Assembly (NCBI RefSeq): GCF_029227915.1
Contig: NC_079886.1
Location: 2,914,001 to 2,978,000, forward strand
Origin: Hydractinia symbiolongicarpus
Lineage: Eukaryota; Cnidaria; Hydrozoa; Anthoathecata; Hydractiniidae
Direction of reading: 5' to 3'
DNA length: 64,000 nt
A program made the position numbers and the translations under genes. The notes below the pieces were generated by a model, which saw nothing but the letters and a program-made list of their open reading frames with translations, made no database searches and was not told the DNA's origin. Of the stretch, positions 12,096 through 26,439 are shown piece after piece; the first letter of the stretch is position 1, and the number at the start of each line of letters is the position of its first letter.

Positions 12096-14922
12096 GTAGT
12101 TTTCAAAATTATTTTCATTTTTGATGAGGCGCTGAATAAAAGAAGTTTAATCGCCGGCAAACGAAAACCCGCGATTTCCCGTAAATCCCGTATTCGGCCC
12201 GTATAGTCAAAAGTACACAAAAAAGTACCCAGGGAGTAAACTGATTTCTCGAATGATTTTTTAAATTATATTTTCACCACTAAAACGCATGAGACTTTTA
12301 GTTCTCAAAAGTGTTTTCATTTGTGATGAGACGCTGAATAAAAGAAGTTTAATTGCTGGCAAACGAAAACCCGCGATTTCCTGTAAATCCCGGGCTTGGC
12401 CCCTATAGTCGAATGTATACAAAGAAAGTACCGTGTGAGTAAACTGACTTTCAGAACGATTTTTAAATTATTTTTTCACCACTAAAACGCATGAGACTTT
12501 TAGTTTTCAAAAAAGTTTTCATTTTTGATAAGACGCTGAATAAAAGAAGTTTAATCGCCGGCGAACGAAAACCTGCGATTTCCCGCAAATCCGGTACTCG
12601 ACCCGTATAGTCAAAAGTATACAAAGAAAGTACTCAAGGAGTAAACTCATTTCCCGAACGATTTTTTAAATTATTTTTTCACCACTAAAACGCATGAGAC
12701 TTGTAGTTTTCAAAAATGTTTTCATTTTTGATGAGTCGCTAAATAAAAGAAGTTTAATCGCCGGCAAACGAAAACCCGCGATTTCCCGTAAATCCCGTAC
12801 TCGGCCCGTATAGTCAAAAGTATACAAAAAAAGTACCCAGGGAGTAAACTGATTTCCCGAATGATTTTTTAAATTATTTTTTCACCACTAAAACGCATGA
12901 GACTTGTAGTTTTCAAAAATGTTTTCATTTTTGATGAGACGCTGAATAAAAGAAGTTTAATCGCCGGCAAACGAAAACCTGCGATTTCCTGTAAATCCCG
13001 GGCTTGGCCCCATATAGTCAAATGTATACAAAGAAAGTACCCTGTGAGTAAACTGATTTTCAGAACGATTTTTTAAATTATTTTTTCACCACTAAAACCC
13101 ATGAGACTTGTAGTTTTCAAAAATGTTTTCATTTTTTATGAGACGCTAAATAAAAGAAGTTTAATCGCCGGCAAACGAAAACCCCGCGATTTCCGTAAAT
13201 CCCGGACTCGGCCTGTATAGTCAAAAGTGTACAAAGAAAGTACCCAGGGAGTAAATTCATTTCCCGAACGATTTTTTAAATTATTTTTTCACCACTAAAA
13301 CGCATCAGACTTGTAGTTTTCAAAAATATTTTCATTTTTGATGAGACGCTGAATAAAATAAGTTTAATCTCCGGCAAACGAAAACCCGCGATTTCCCGTA
13401 AAACCCGTACTCGGCCCGTATAGTCAAAAGTTTACAAAAAAGTACCCAGGGAGTAAGCTGATTTCCCGAATGATTTTTTAAATTATTTTTTCACCAGTGA
13501 AACGCATGAGACATGTAGTTTTCAAAATTGTTTTTATTTTTGATAAGACGCTGAATAAAAGAAGTTTAATCGCCGGCAAACAAAAACCCGCGATTTCCCG
13601 TAAATCCGGTACTCGACCCGTATAGTCAAAAGTATACAAAGAAAGTACTCAAGAAGTAAACTTATTTCCCGAACGATTTCTTAAATTATTTTTTCACCAC
13701 TAAAACGCATGAGACTTGTAGTTTTCAAAAATGTTTTCATTTTTGATGAGACGCTAAATAAAAGAAGTTTAATCGCCGGCAAACGAAAACCCGCGATTTC
13801 CCGTAAATCCCGGACTCGGCCGTATATTCAAAAGTATACAAAGAAAGTACCCAGGGAGTAAATTCATTTCCCGAACGATTTTTTAAATTATTTTTTCACC
13901 ACTAAAACGCATGAGACTTGTAGTTTTCAAAAATGTTTTCATTTTTGATGAGACGCTAAATAAAAGAAGTTTAATCGCCGGCAAACGAAAACCCGCGATT
14001 TCCCGTAAATGCCGGACTCGGCCCATATAGTCAAAAGTATACAAAGAAAGTACCCTGCGAGTAAATTCATTTCCCGAATGATTTTTTAAATTATTTTTTC
14101 ACCACTAAAACGCATGAGACTTGTATTTTTCAAAAATGTTTTTATTTTTGATGAGACGCTAAATAAAAGAAGTTTAATCGCCGGCAAACGAAAACCCGCG
14201 ATTTCCCGTAAATCCCGGACTCGGTCTTTATAGTCAAAAGTATACAAAGAAAGTACCCAGGGAGTAAATTCATTTCCCGAACGATTTTTTAAGTTATTTT
14301 TTCACCACTAAAACGCATGAGACTTGTAGTTTTGAAAAATGTTTTCATTTTTTATTAAACGCTAAATTAAAGAAGTTTAATCGCCAGCAAACGAAAACCC
14401 GCGATTTCCCGTAAATCCCGGGCTCGGCCCGTACAGTCAAAAGTATACAAAAAAGTACCCAGACAGTAAATTCATTTCCCGAACGATTTTTTAAATTATT
14501 TTTTTACCACTAAAACGCATCAGACTTGTATTTTTTAAAAATATTTTCATTTTTGATGAGACGCTGAATAAAAGAAGTTTAATCGCCGGCAAACGAAAAC
14601 CCGCGATTTCCCGTAAAACCCGTACTCGTCCCGTATAGTCAAAAGTATACAAAAAAGTACCCAGGGAGTAAAATGATTTCCCAAATGATTTTTTAAATTA
14701 TTTTTTCACCACTAAAACGCATGAGACTTGTAGTTTTTAAAATTATTTTCATTTTTGATGAGACGCTGAATAAAAGAAGTTTAATCGCCGACAAACGAAA
14801 ACCCGCGATTTCCCGTAAATCCCGTACTCGGCCTGTATAGTCAAAAGTATACAAAAAAGTACCCAGGGAGTAAACTGATTTCCCGAATGATTTTTTAAAT
14901 TATTTTTTCACCACTAAAACGC
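12096..14922 (+). repeat. Satellite with reshuffled variants
   Basis: This stretch is ordinary satellite. Individual monomers match ones at 5.6-8.9 kb (for example CAGTGAAACGCATGAGACATG at ~13495 and ~6396, split here at the variant bases) but in a different order. I could not define a clean neighbouring duplicate by eye. Nothing other than satellite is present. Confidence 0.75.
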
Positions 14923-16140
14923 ATGAGACTTGTAGTTTTCAAAAATGTTTTTATTTTTGATGAGACGCTGAATAAAAGAAGTTTAATCGCCGGCAAACGA
15001 AAACCCGCGATTTCCTGTAAATCCCGGGCTTGGCCCCATATAGTCGAATGTATACAAAGAAAGTACCCTGTGAGTAAACTGATTTTCAGAACGATTTTTT
15101 ATATTATTTTTTCACCACTAAAACGCATGAGACATGTAGTTTTCAAAAGTGTTTTCATTTTTGATAAGACGCTGAATAAAAGAAGTTTAATCGCCGGCAA
15201 ACGAAAACCCGCGATTTCCCGTAAATCCGGTACTCGACCCGTATAGTCAAAAGTATGCAAAGAAAGTACTCAAGGAATAAACTCATTTCCCGAACGATTT
15301 CTTAAATTATTTTTTCACCACTAAAACGCATGAGACTTGTAGTTTTTAAAAATGTTTTCATTTTTTATTAAACGCTAAATTAAAGAAGTTTAATCGCCGG
15401 CAAACGAAAACTCGCGATTTCCCGTAAATCCCGGGCTCGGCCCGTACAGTCAAAAGTATACAAAAAAAGTACCCAGACAGTAAATTCATTTCCCGAACGA
15501 TTTTTTAAATTATTGTTTTACCACTAAAACGCATCAGACTTGTAGTTTTCAAAAATATTTTCATTTTTGATGAGACGCTGAATAAAAGAAGTTTAATCGC
15601 CGGCAAACGAAAACCCGCGATTTCCCGTAAAACCCGTACTCGTCCCGTATAGTCAAAAGTATACAAAAAAGTACCCAGGGAGTAAACTGATTTCCCAAAT
15701 GATTTTTTAAATTATTTTTTCACCACTAAAACGCATGAGACTTGTATTTTTCAAAAATGTTTTTATTTTTGATGAGACGCTGAATAAAAGAAGTTTAATC
15801 GCCGGCAAACGAAAACCCGCGATTTCCTGTAAATCCCGGGCTTGGCCCCATATAGTCGAATGTATACAAAGAAAGTACCCTGTGAGTAAACTGATTTTCA
15901 GAACGATTTTTTATATTATTTTTTCACCACTAAAACGCATGAGACATGTAGTTTTCAAAAGTGTTTTCATTTTTGATAAGACGCTGAATAAAAGAAGTTT
16001 AATCGCCGGCAAACGAAAACCCGCGATTTCCCGTAAATCCGGTACTCGACCCGTATAGTCAAAAGTATGCAAGGAAAGTACTCAAGGAATAAACTCATTT
16101 CCCGAACGATTTCTTAAATTATTTTTTCACCACTAAAACG
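14923..16140 (+). repeat. 4-mer higher-order repeat (812-bp offset)
   Basis: The dimer with CCTGTAAATCCCGGGC / GGCCCCATATAGTCG followed by GAGACATGTAG and CAAAAGTGTTTTC occurs at ~14923-15300 and ~15735-16110, shifted by 812 bp (4 x 203). A third copy lies at ~17603-17900. Confidence 0.75.
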
Positions 16141-16748
16141 CATGAGACTTGTAGTTTTTAAAAATGTTTTCATTTTTGATGAGACGCTAAATAAAAGAAG
16201 TTTAATCGCCGGCAAACGAAAACCCGCGATTTCACGTAAATTCCGGACTCGGCTTGTATAGTCAAAAGTATACAAATAAAGTACTCAGGGAGTAAATTCA
16301 TTTCCCGAACGATTTTTTAAATTATTTTTTCACCACTAAAACGCATGAGACTTGTAGTTTTGAAAAATGTTTTCATTTTTTATTAAACGTTAAATTAAAG
16401 AAGTTTAATCGCCGGCAAACGAAAACCCGCGATTTTCCGTAAATCCCGGGCTCGGCCCGTATAGTCAAATGTATACAAAAAAAGTACCCAGACAGTAAAT
16501 TCATTTCCCGAACGATTTTTTAAATTATTTTTTTACCACTAAAACGCATCAGACTTGTAGTTTTCAAAAATATTTTCATTTTTGATGAGACGCTGAATAA
16601 AAGAAGTTTAATCGCCGGCAAACGAAAACCCGCGATTTCCCGTAAAACCCGTACTCGTCCCGTATAGTCAAAAGTATACAAAAAAGTACCCAGGGAGTAA
16701 ACTGATTCCCCAAATGATTTTTTACATTATTTTTTCACCACTAAAACG

Positions 16749-16994
16749 CATGAGACTTGTAGTTTTCAAAAATGTTTTCATTTTTGAGGAGACGTTAAAT
16801 AAAAGAAGTTTAATCGCCGGCAAACGAAAACCCGCGATTTCCCGTAAATCCCGGACTCGGCCCGTATAGTCAAAAGTATACAAAAATAGTACCCAGGGAG
16901 TAAATTCATTTCCCGAATGTATACAAAGAAAGTACCCTGTGAGTAAACTAATTTTCAGAACGATTTTTTAAATTATTTTTTCACCAATAAAACG
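16749..16994 (+). repeat. 246-bp expanded monomer, copy 1
   Basis: The distance between successive monomer starts is 246 bp instead of 203. After CATTTCCCGAATG the sequence jumps back to GTATACAAAGAAAGTACCC, so a stretch of about 43 bp appears twice inside the monomer (the second time with the CCCTGTGAGTAAAC variant). This fits unequal exchange between two different monomers at a short shared AATG/GTAT sequence. Confidence 0.85.
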
Positions 16995-18210
16995 CATGAG
17001 ACTTGTAGTTTTCAAAAATGTTTTCATTTTTGATGAGACGCTAAATAAAAGAAGTTTAATCGCCCGCATACGAAAACCCGCGATTTCCTGTAAATCTCGG
17101 GCTTGGCCCCTATAGTCGAATGTATACAAAGAAAGTACCCTGTGAGTAAACTAATTTTCAGAACGATTTTTTAAATTATTTTTTTACCACTAAAACGCAT
17201 CAGACTTGTAGTTTTCAAAAATATTTTCATTTTTGATGAGACGCTGAATAAAAGAAGTTTAATCGCCGGCAAACGAAAACCCGCGATTTCCCCTAAAATC
17301 CGTACTCGTCCCGTATAGTCAAAAGTATACAAAAAAGTACCCAGGGAGTAAACTAATTTCCCAAATGATTTTTTAAATTATTTTTTCACCACTAAAACGC
17401 ATGAGACTTGTAGTTTTTAAAATTATTTTCATTTTTGATGAGACGCTGAATAAAAGAAGTTTAATCGCCGACAAACGAAAACCCGCGATTTCCTGTAAAT
17501 CCCGTACTCGGCCCGTATAGTCAAAAGTATACAAAAGAGTACCCAGGGAGTAAACTGATTTCCCGAATGATTTTTTATATTATTTTTTCACCACTAAAAC
17601 GCATGAGACTTGTATTTTTCAAAAATGTTTTTATTTTTGATGAGACGCTGAATAAAAGAAGTTTAATCACCGGCAAACGAAAACCCGCGATTTCCTGTAA
17701 ATCCCGGGCTTGGCCCCATATAGTCGAATGTATACAAAGAAAGTACCCTGTGAGTAAACTGATTTTCAGAACGATTTTTTATATTATTTTTTCACCACTA
17801 AAACGCATGAGACATGTAGTTTTCAAAAGTGTTTTCATTTTTGATAAGACGCTGAATAAAAGAAGTTTAATCGCCGGCAAACGAAAACCCGCGATTTCCC
17901 GTAAATCCCGGGCTCGGCCCGTATAGTCAAATGTATACAAAAAAAGTACCCAGACAGTAAATTCATTTCCCGAACGATTTTTTAAATTATTTTTTTACCA
18001 CTAAAACGCATCAGACTTGTAGTTTTCAAAAATATTTTCATTTTTGATGAGACGCTGAATAAAAGAAGTTTAATCGCCGGCAAACGAAAACCCGCGATTT
18101 CCCGTAAAACCCGTACTCGTCCCGTATAGTCAAAAGTATACAAAAAAGTACCCAGGGAGTAAACTGATTCCCCAAATGATTTTTTAAATTATTTTTTCAC
18201 CACTAAAACG

Positions 18211-18456
18211 CATGGGACTTGTAGTTTTCAAAAATGTTTTCATTTTTGAGGAGACGCTAAATAAAAGAAGTTTAATCGCCGGCAAACGAAAACCCGCGAC
18301 TTCCCGTAAATCCCGGACTCGGCCCGTATAGTCAAAAGTATACAAAAAGAGTACCCAGGGAGTAAATTCATTTCCCGAATGTATACAAAGAAAGTACCCT
18401 GTGAGTAAACTAATTTTCAGAACGATTTTATAAATTATTTTTTCACCACTAAAACG
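18211..18456 (+). repeat. 246-bp expanded monomer, copy 2
   Basis: This has the same 43-bp internal duplication and the same junction (CCCGAATGTATACAAAG) as the monomer at 16749, 1462 bp downstream of it. The identical breakpoint means that the two descend from one event and were spread by higher-order duplication. Confidence 0.85.
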
Positions 18457-21400
18457 CATGAGACTTGTAGTTTTCAAAAATGTTTTCATTTTTGATGAGA
18501 CGCTGAATAAAAGAAGTTTAATCGCCCGCATACGAAAACCCGCGATTTCCTGTAAATCTCGGGCTTGGCCCCTATAGTCGAATGTATACAAAGAAAGTAC
18601 CCTGTGAGTAAACTAATTTTCAGAACGATTTTTTAAATTATTTTTTCACCACTAAAACGCATGAGACTGGTAGTTTTCAAAAATGTTTTCATTTTTGATA
18701 AGACGCTGAATAAAAGAAGTTTAATCGCCGGCAAACAAAAACCCGCGATTTCCCGTAAATCCGGTACTCGGCCCGTATAGTCAAAAGTATACAAAGAAAG
18801 TATTCAAGGAGTAAACTCATTTCCCGAACGCTTTTTTAATTTATTTTTTCACCACTAAAACGCATGAGACTTGTAGTTTTCAAAAATGTTTTCATTTTTG
18901 ATGAGACGCTAAATAAAAGAAGTTTAATCGCCGGCAAACGAAAACCCGCGATTCCCGTAAATCCTGGACTCGGCCCGTATAGTCAAAAGTATACAAAAAA
19001 GTACCCAGGGAGTAAATTCATTTCCCAAACGATTTTTTAAATTGTTTTTTCACCACTAAAACGCATGAGACTTGTAGTTTTCAAAAATGTTTTCATTTTT
19101 GATGAAACGCTAAAGTAAAGAAGTTTAATCGCCGGCAAACGAAAACCCGCGATTTCCTGTAAATCGCGGGCTTGGCCCCTATAGTCGAATGTATACAAAG
19201 AAAGTACCCTGTGAGTAAACTGATTTTCAGAACGATTTTTTAAATTATTTTTTCACCACTAAAACGCATGAGACTTTTAGTTTTCAAAAATGTTTTCATT
19301 TTTGATAAGACGCTGAATAAAAGAAGTTTAATCGCCGGCAAACGAAAACCTGCGATTTCCCGTAAATCCGGTAATCGACCCGTATAGTCAAAAGTATACA
19401 AAGAAAGTACTCAAGGAGTAAACTCATTTCCCGAACGATTTTTTAAATTATTTTTTCACCACTAAAACGCATGAGACTTGTAGTTTTCAAAAATGTTTTC
19501 ATTTTTGATGAGACGCTAAATAAAAGAAGTTTAATCGCCGGCAAACGAAAACTCGGGATTTCCCGTAAATCCCGGACTCGGCCCGTATAGTCAAAAGTAT
19601 ACAGAAAAAGTACCCTGCGAGTAAATTCATTTCCCGAACGATTTTTTAAATTATTTTTTCACCACTAAAACGCATGAGACTTGTAGTTTTCAAAAATGTT
19701 TTCATTTTTGATGAGACGCTGAATAAAAGAAGTTTAATCGCCGGCAAACGAAAACCCGCGATTTCCTGTAAATCCCGGGCTTGGCCCCATATAGTCGAAT
19801 GTATACAAAGAAAGTACCCTGTGAGTAAACTGATTTTCAGAACGATTTTTTAAATTATTTTTTCACCACTAAAACGCATGAGACTTGTAGTTTTCAAAAA
19901 TGTTTTCATTTTTGATGAGACGCTAAATAAAAGAAGTTTAATCGCCGGCAAACGAAAACCTGCAATTTCCCGTAAATCCCGGACTCGGCCCGTATAGTCA
20001 AAAGTATACAAAGAAAGTACCCTGCGAGTAAATTCATTTCCCGAACGATTTTTTAAATTATTTTTTCACCACTAAAACGCATGAGACTTGTAGTTTTCAA
20101 AATTATTTTCATTTTTGATGAGACGCTGAATAAAAGAAGTTTAATCGCCGGCAAACGAAAACCCGCGATTTCCCGTAAATGCCGTACTCGGCCCGTGTAG
20201 TCAAAAGTATACAAAAAAAGTACCCAGGGAGTAAACTGATTTCCCGAATGATTTTTTAAATTATTTTTTCACCACTAAAACGCATGAGACTTGTACTTTT
20301 CAAAAATGTTTTCATGTTTGATGAGACGCTGAATAAAAGAAGTTTAATCGCCGGCAAACGAAAACCTGCGATTTCCCGCAAATCCGGTACTCGACCCGTA
20401 TAGTCAAAAGTATACAAAGAAAGTACTCAAGGAGTAAACTCATTTCCCGAACGATTTTTTAAATTATTTTTTCACCACTAAAACGCATGAGACTTGTAGT
20501 TTTCAAAAATGTTTTCATTTTTGATAAGACGCTGAATAAAAGAAGTTTAATCGCCGGCAAACGAAAACCTGCGATTTCCCGCAAATCCGGTACTCGACCC
20601 GTATAGTCAAAAGTATACAAAGAATGCACTCAAGGAGTAAACTCATTTCCCGAACGATTTTTGAAATTATTTTTTCACCACTAAAACGCATGAGACTTGT
20701 AGTTTTCAAAAATGTTTTCATTTTTGATGAGACGCTAAATAAAAGAAGTTTAATCGCCGGCAAACGAAAACCTGCGATTTCCCGTAAATCCCGGACTCGG
20801 CCCGTATAGTCAAAAGTATACAAAGAAAGTACCCTGCGAGTAAATTCATTTCCCGAACGATTTTTTAAATTATTTTTTCACCACTAAAACGCATGAGACT
20901 TGTAGTTTTCAAAATTATTTTCATTTTTGATGAGACGCTGAATAAAAGAAGTTTAATCGCCGGCAAACGAAAACCCGCGATTTCCCGTAAATGCCGTACT
21001 CGGCCCGTGTAGTCAAAAGTATACAAAAAAAGTACCTAGGGAGTAAACTGATTTCCCGAATGATTTTTTAAATTATTTTTTCACCACTAAAACGCATGAG
21101 ACTTGTACTTTTCAAAAATGTTTTTATGTTTGATGAGACGCTGAATAAAAGAAGTTTAATCGCCGGCAAACGAAAACCCGCGATTTCCTGTAAATCACGG
21201 GCTTGGCCCCATATAGTCGAATGTATACAAAGAAAGTACCCCGTAAGTAAACTGATTTTCAGAACGATTTTTTAAATTATTTTTTCACCACTAAAACGCA
21301 TGAGACTTGTAGTTTTCAAAAATGTTTTCATTTTTGATAAGACGCTGAATAAAAGAAGTTTAATCGCCGGCAAACGAAAACCTGCGATTTCCCGCAAATC

Positions 21401-21715
21401 CGGTACTCGACCCGTATAGTCAAAAGTATACAAAGAAAGTACTCAAGGAGTAAACTCATTTCCCGAACGATTTTTTAAATTATTTTTTCACCACTAAAAC
21501 GCATGAGACTTGTAGTTTTCAAAAATGTTTTCATTTTTGATGAGACGCTAAAAAAAAGAAGTTTAATCGCCGGCAAACGAAAACCCGGGATTTCCCGTAA
21601 ATCCTGGACTCGGCCCGTATAGTCAAAAGTATACAGAGAAAGTACCCTGCGAGTAAATTCATTTCCCGAACGATTTTTTAAATTATTTTTTCACCACTAA
21701 AACGCATGAGACTTG
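18457..21715 (+). repeat. Satellite with a 4-mer higher-order component
   Basis: Monomers with GTACTTTTCAAAAATG plus TTTCATGTTTGATGAG or TTTTATGTTTGATGAG occur at ~20290 and ~21100, about 812 bp apart, inside a recurring order that includes GCGAGTAAATTC, ATGCCGTACTCGGCCCGTG and CCCGCAAATCCGGTACTCG variants. No other element is seen. Confidence 0.7.
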
Positions 21716-23340
21716 TAGTTTTCAAAAATGTTTTCATTTTTGATGAGACGCTGAATAAAAGAAGTTTAATCGCCGGCAAACGAAAACCCGCGATTTCCTG
21801 TAAATCCCGGGCTTGGCCCCATATAGTCGAATGTATACAAAGAAAGTACCCTGTGAGTAAACTGATTTTCAGAACGATTTTTTAAATTATTTTTTCACCA
21901 CTAAAACGCATGAGACATGTAGTTTTCAAAATTGTTTTCATTTTTGATAAGACGCTGAATAAAAGAAGTTTAATCGCCGGCAAACGAAAACCTGCGATTT
22001 CCCGTAAATCCGGGACTCGACCCGTATAGTCAAAAGTATACAAAGAAAGTACTCAAGGAGTAAACTCATTTCCCGAACGATTTCTTAAATTATTTTTTCA
22101 CCACTAAAACGCATGAGACTTGTAGTTTTCAAAAATGTTTTCATTTTTCATGAGACGCTGAATAAAAGAAGTTTAATCGCCGGCAAACGAAAACCCGCGA
22201 TTTCCTGTATATCCCGGGCTTGGCCCCTATAGTCGAATGTATACAAAGAAAGTACCCTGTGAGTAAACTGATTTTCAGAACGATTTTTTAAATTATTTTT
22301 TCACCACTAAAACGCATGAGACATGTAGTTTTCAAAATTGTTTTCATTTTTGATAAGACGCTAAATAAAAGAAGTTTAATCGCCGGCAAACGAAAACCTG
22401 CGATTTCCCGTAAATCCGGTACTCGACCCGTATAGTCAAAAGTATACAAAGAAAGTACTCAAGGAGTAAACTCATTTCCCGAACGATTTCTTAAATTATT
22501 TTTTCACCACTAAAACGCATGAGACTTGTAGTTTTCAAAAATGTTTTCATTTTTCATGAGACGCTGAATAAAAGAAGTTTAATCGCCGGCAAACGAAAAC
22601 CCGCGATTTCCTGTATATCCCGGGCTTGGCCCCTATAGTCGAATGTATACAAAGAAAGTACCCTGTGAGTAAAATGATTTTCAGAACGATTTTTTAAATT
22701 ATTTTTTCACCACTAAAACGCATGAGACTTGTAGTTTTCAAAAATGTTTTCATTTTTGATAAGACGCTGAATAAAAGAAGTTTAATCGCCGGCAAACGAA
22801 AACCTGCGATTTCCCGCAAATCCGGTACTCGACCCGTATAGTCAAAAGTATACAAAGAAAGCACTCAAGGAGTAAACTCATTTCCCGAACGATTTTTGAA
22901 ATTATTTTTTCACCACTAAAACGCATGAGACTTGTACTTTTCAAAAATGTTTTCATTTTTGATGAGACGCTAAATAAAAGAAGTTTAATCGCCGGCAAAC
23001 GAAAACCTGCGATTTCCCGTAAATCCCGGACTCGGCCCGTATAGTCAAAAGTATACAAAGAAAGTACCCTGCGAGTACATTCATTTCCCGAACGATTTTT
23101 TAAATTATTTTTTCACCACTAAAACGCATGAGACTTGTAGTTTTCAAAATTATTTTCATTTTTGATGAGACGCTGAATAAAAGAAGTTTAATCGCCGGCA
23201 AACGAAAACCCGCGATTTCCCGTAAATGCCGTACTCGGCCCGTGTAGTCAAAAGTATACAAAAAAAGTACCCAGGGAGTAAACTGATTTCCCGAATGATT
23301 TTTTAAATTATTTTTTCACCACTAAAACGCATGAGACTTG
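21716..23340 (+). repeat. 8-mer higher-order repeat, copy 1 (1625 bp)
   Basis: It is collinear with 23341-24965 at a constant 1625-bp shift. Markers include the TTTTTCATGAGACG monomers (22147 and 23772), CCTGTATATCCCGGGC, and the doubled GTACTTTTCAAAAATG / AAAGCACTCAAGG monomers (22750-23058 versus 24375-24683). Edges are approximate. Confidence 0.85.
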
Positions 23341-24965
23341 TAGTTTTCAAAATTATTTTCATTTTTGATGAGACGCTGAATAAAAGAAGTTTAATCGCCG
23401 GCAAACGAAAACCTGCGATTTCCTGTAAATCACGTGCTTGGCCCCATATAGTCGAATGTATACAAAGAAAGTACCCTGTGAGTAAACTGATTTTCAGAAC
23501 GATTTTTTAAATTGTTTTTTCACCACTAAAACGCATGAGACATGTAGTTTTCAAAATTGTTTTAATTTTTGATAAGACGCTGAATAAAAGAAGTTTAATC
23601 GCCGGCAAACGAAAACCTGCGATTTCCCGTAAATCCGGTACTCGACCCGTATAGTCAAAAGTATACAAAGAAAGTACTCAAGGAGTAAACTCATTTCCCG
23701 AACGATTTCTTAAATTATTTTTTCACCACTAAAACCCATGAGACTTGTAGTTTTCAAAAATGTTTTCATTTTTCATGAGACGCTGAATAAAAGAAGTTTA
23801 ATCGCCGGCAAACGAAAACCCGCGATTTCCTGTATATCCCGGGCTTGGCCCCTATAGTCGAATGTATACAAAGAAAGTACCCTGTGAGTAAACTGATTTT
23901 CAGAACGATTTTTTAAATTATTTTTTCACCACTAAAACGCATGAGACATGTAGTTTTCAAAATTGTTTTCATTTTTGATAAGACGCGGAATAAAAGAAGT
24001 TTAATCGCCGGCAAACGAAAACCTGCGATTTCCCGTAAATCCGGTACTCGAGCCGTATAGTCAAAAGTATACAAAGAAAGTACTCAAGGAGTAAACTCAT
24101 TTCCCGAACGATTTCTTAAATTATTTTTTCACCACTAAAACGCATGAGACTTGTAGTTTTCAAAAATGTTTTCATTTTTCATGAGACGCTGAATAAAAGA
24201 AGTTTAATCGCCGGCAAACGAAAACCCGCGATTTCCTGTATATCCCGGGCTTGGCCCCTATAGTCGAATGTATACAAAGAAAGTACCCTGTGAGTAAAAT
24301 GATTTTCAGAACGATTTTTTAAATTATTTTTTCACCACTAAAACGCATGAGACTTGTAGTTTTCAAAAATGTTTTCATTTTTGATAAGACGCTGAATAAA
24401 AGAAGTTTAATCGCCGGCAAACGAAAACCTGCGATTTCCCGCAAATCCGGTACTCGACCCGTATAGTCAAAAGTATACAAAGAAAGCACTCAAGGAGTAA
24501 ACTCATTTCCCGAACGATTTTTGAAATTATTTTTTCACCACTAAAACGCATGAGACTTGTACTTTTCAAAAATGTTTTCATTTTTGATGAGACGCTAAAT
24601 AAAAGAAGTTTAATCGCCGGCAAACGAAAACCTGCGATTTCCCGTAAATCCCGGACTCGGCCCGTATAGTCAAAAGTATACAAAGAAAGTACCCTGCGAG
24701 TAAATTCATTTCCCGAACGATTTTTTAAATTATTTTTTCACTACTAAAACGCATGAGACTTGTAGTTTTCAAAATTATTTTCATTTTTGATGAGACGCTG
24801 AATAAAAGAAGTTTAATCGCCGGCAAACGAAAACCCGCAATTTCCCGTAAATGCCGTACTCGGCCCGTGTAGTCATAAGTATACAAAAAAAGTACCCAGG
24901 GAGTAAACTGATTTCCCGAATGATTTTTTAAATTATTTTTTCACCACTAAAACGCATGAGACTTG
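23341..24965 (+). repeat. 8-mer higher-order repeat, copy 2 (1625 bp)
   Basis: This is the partner of 21716-23340. Visible differences are few (for example ACCCATGAG near 23737 and CGCGGAATAA near 23985). Beyond ~24965 the order changes to the CATGTTTGATGAG monomer, which is absent at the equivalent place in copy 1. Confidence 0.85.
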
Positions 24966-25361
24966 TACTTTTCAAAAATGTTTTCATGTTTGATGAGACG
25001 CTGAATAAAAGAAGTTTAATCGCCGGCAAACGAAAACCCGCGATTTCCTGTAAATCACGGGCTTGGCCCCATATAGTCGAATGTATACAAAGAAAGTACC
25101 CCGTAAGTAAACTGATTTTCAGAACGATTTTTTAAATTATTTTTTCACCACTAAAACGCATGAGACTTGTAGTTTTCAAAAATGTTTTCATTTTTGATAA
25201 GACGCTGAATAAAAGAAGTTTAATCGCCGGCAAACTAAAACCTGCGATTTCCCGCAAATCCGGTACTCGACCCGTATAGTCAAAAGTATACAAAGAAAGC
25301 ACTCAAGGAGTAAACTCATTTCCCGAACGATTTTTGAAATTATTTTTTCACAACTAAAACG

Positions 25362-25650
25362 CATGAGACTTGTAGTTTTCAAAAATGTTTTCATTTTTGA
25401 TGAGACGCTAAATACAAAAAAAGTACCCAGGGAGTAAACTGATTTCCCGAATGATTTTTTAAATTATTTTTTCACCACTAAAACGCATGAGACTTGTAGT
25501 TTTCAAAAATGTTTTCATTTTTGATGAGACGCTGAATAAAAGAAGTTTAATCGCCGGCAAACGAAAACCCGCGATTTCCTGTAAATCACGGGCTTGGCCC
25601 CATATAGTCGAATGAACGATTTTTTAAATTATTTTTTTACCACTAAAACG
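25362..25650 (+). repeat. Pair of shortened monomers (124 bp + 165 bp), copy 1
   Basis: Successive monomer starts at 25362, 25486 and 25651 give lengths of 124 and 165 bp. The first has lost about 79 bp (ACGCTAAATA joined to CAAAAAAAGTACCC). The second has lost about 38 bp (AGTCGAATG joined to AACGATTTTTT). The first junction carries a shared ATA/TA microhomology. Confidence 0.9.
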
Positions 25651-26439
25651 CATGAGACTTGTAGTTTTCAAAATTATTTTCATTTTTGATGAGACGCTGA
25701 ATAAAAGAAGTTTAATCGCCGGCAAACGAAAACCCGCAATTTCCCGTAAATCCCGTACTCAGCCCGTATAGTCAAAAGTATACAAAAAAAGTACCCTGTA
25801 AGTAAACTGATTTTCAGAACGATTTTTTAAATTATTTTTTCACCACTAAAACGCATGAGACTTGTAGTTTTCAAAAATGTTTTCATTTTTGATAAGACGC
25901 TGAATAAAAGAAGTTTAATCGCCGGCAAACGGAAACCTGCGATTTCCTGCAAATCCGGTACTCGGCCCGTATAGTCAAAAGTATACAAAAAAGTACCCAG
26001 GGAGTAAATTCATTTCCCAAACGATTTTTTAAATTGTTTTTTCACCACTAAAACGTATGAGACTTGTAGTTTTCAAAAATGTTTTCATTTTTGATGAAAC
26101 GCTAAAGTAAAGAAGTTTAATTGCCGGCAAACGAAAATCCTCGATTTCCCGTAAATCCCGGACTCGGCCCGTATAGTCAAAAGTATACAAAGAAAGTACC
26201 CTGCGAGTAAATTCATTTCCCGAACGATTTTTTAAATTACCTTTTCACCACTAAAACGCACGAGACTTGGAGTTTTCAAAATTGTTTTCATTTTTGATGA
26301 GACGCTGAATAAAAGAAGTTTAATCGCCGGCAATCGAAAACCCGCGATTTCCCGTAAATCCCGTACTCGGCCCGTATAGTCAAAAGTATACAAAAAAAGT
26401 ACCCAGGGAGTAAACTGATTTCTCGAATGATTTTTTAAA

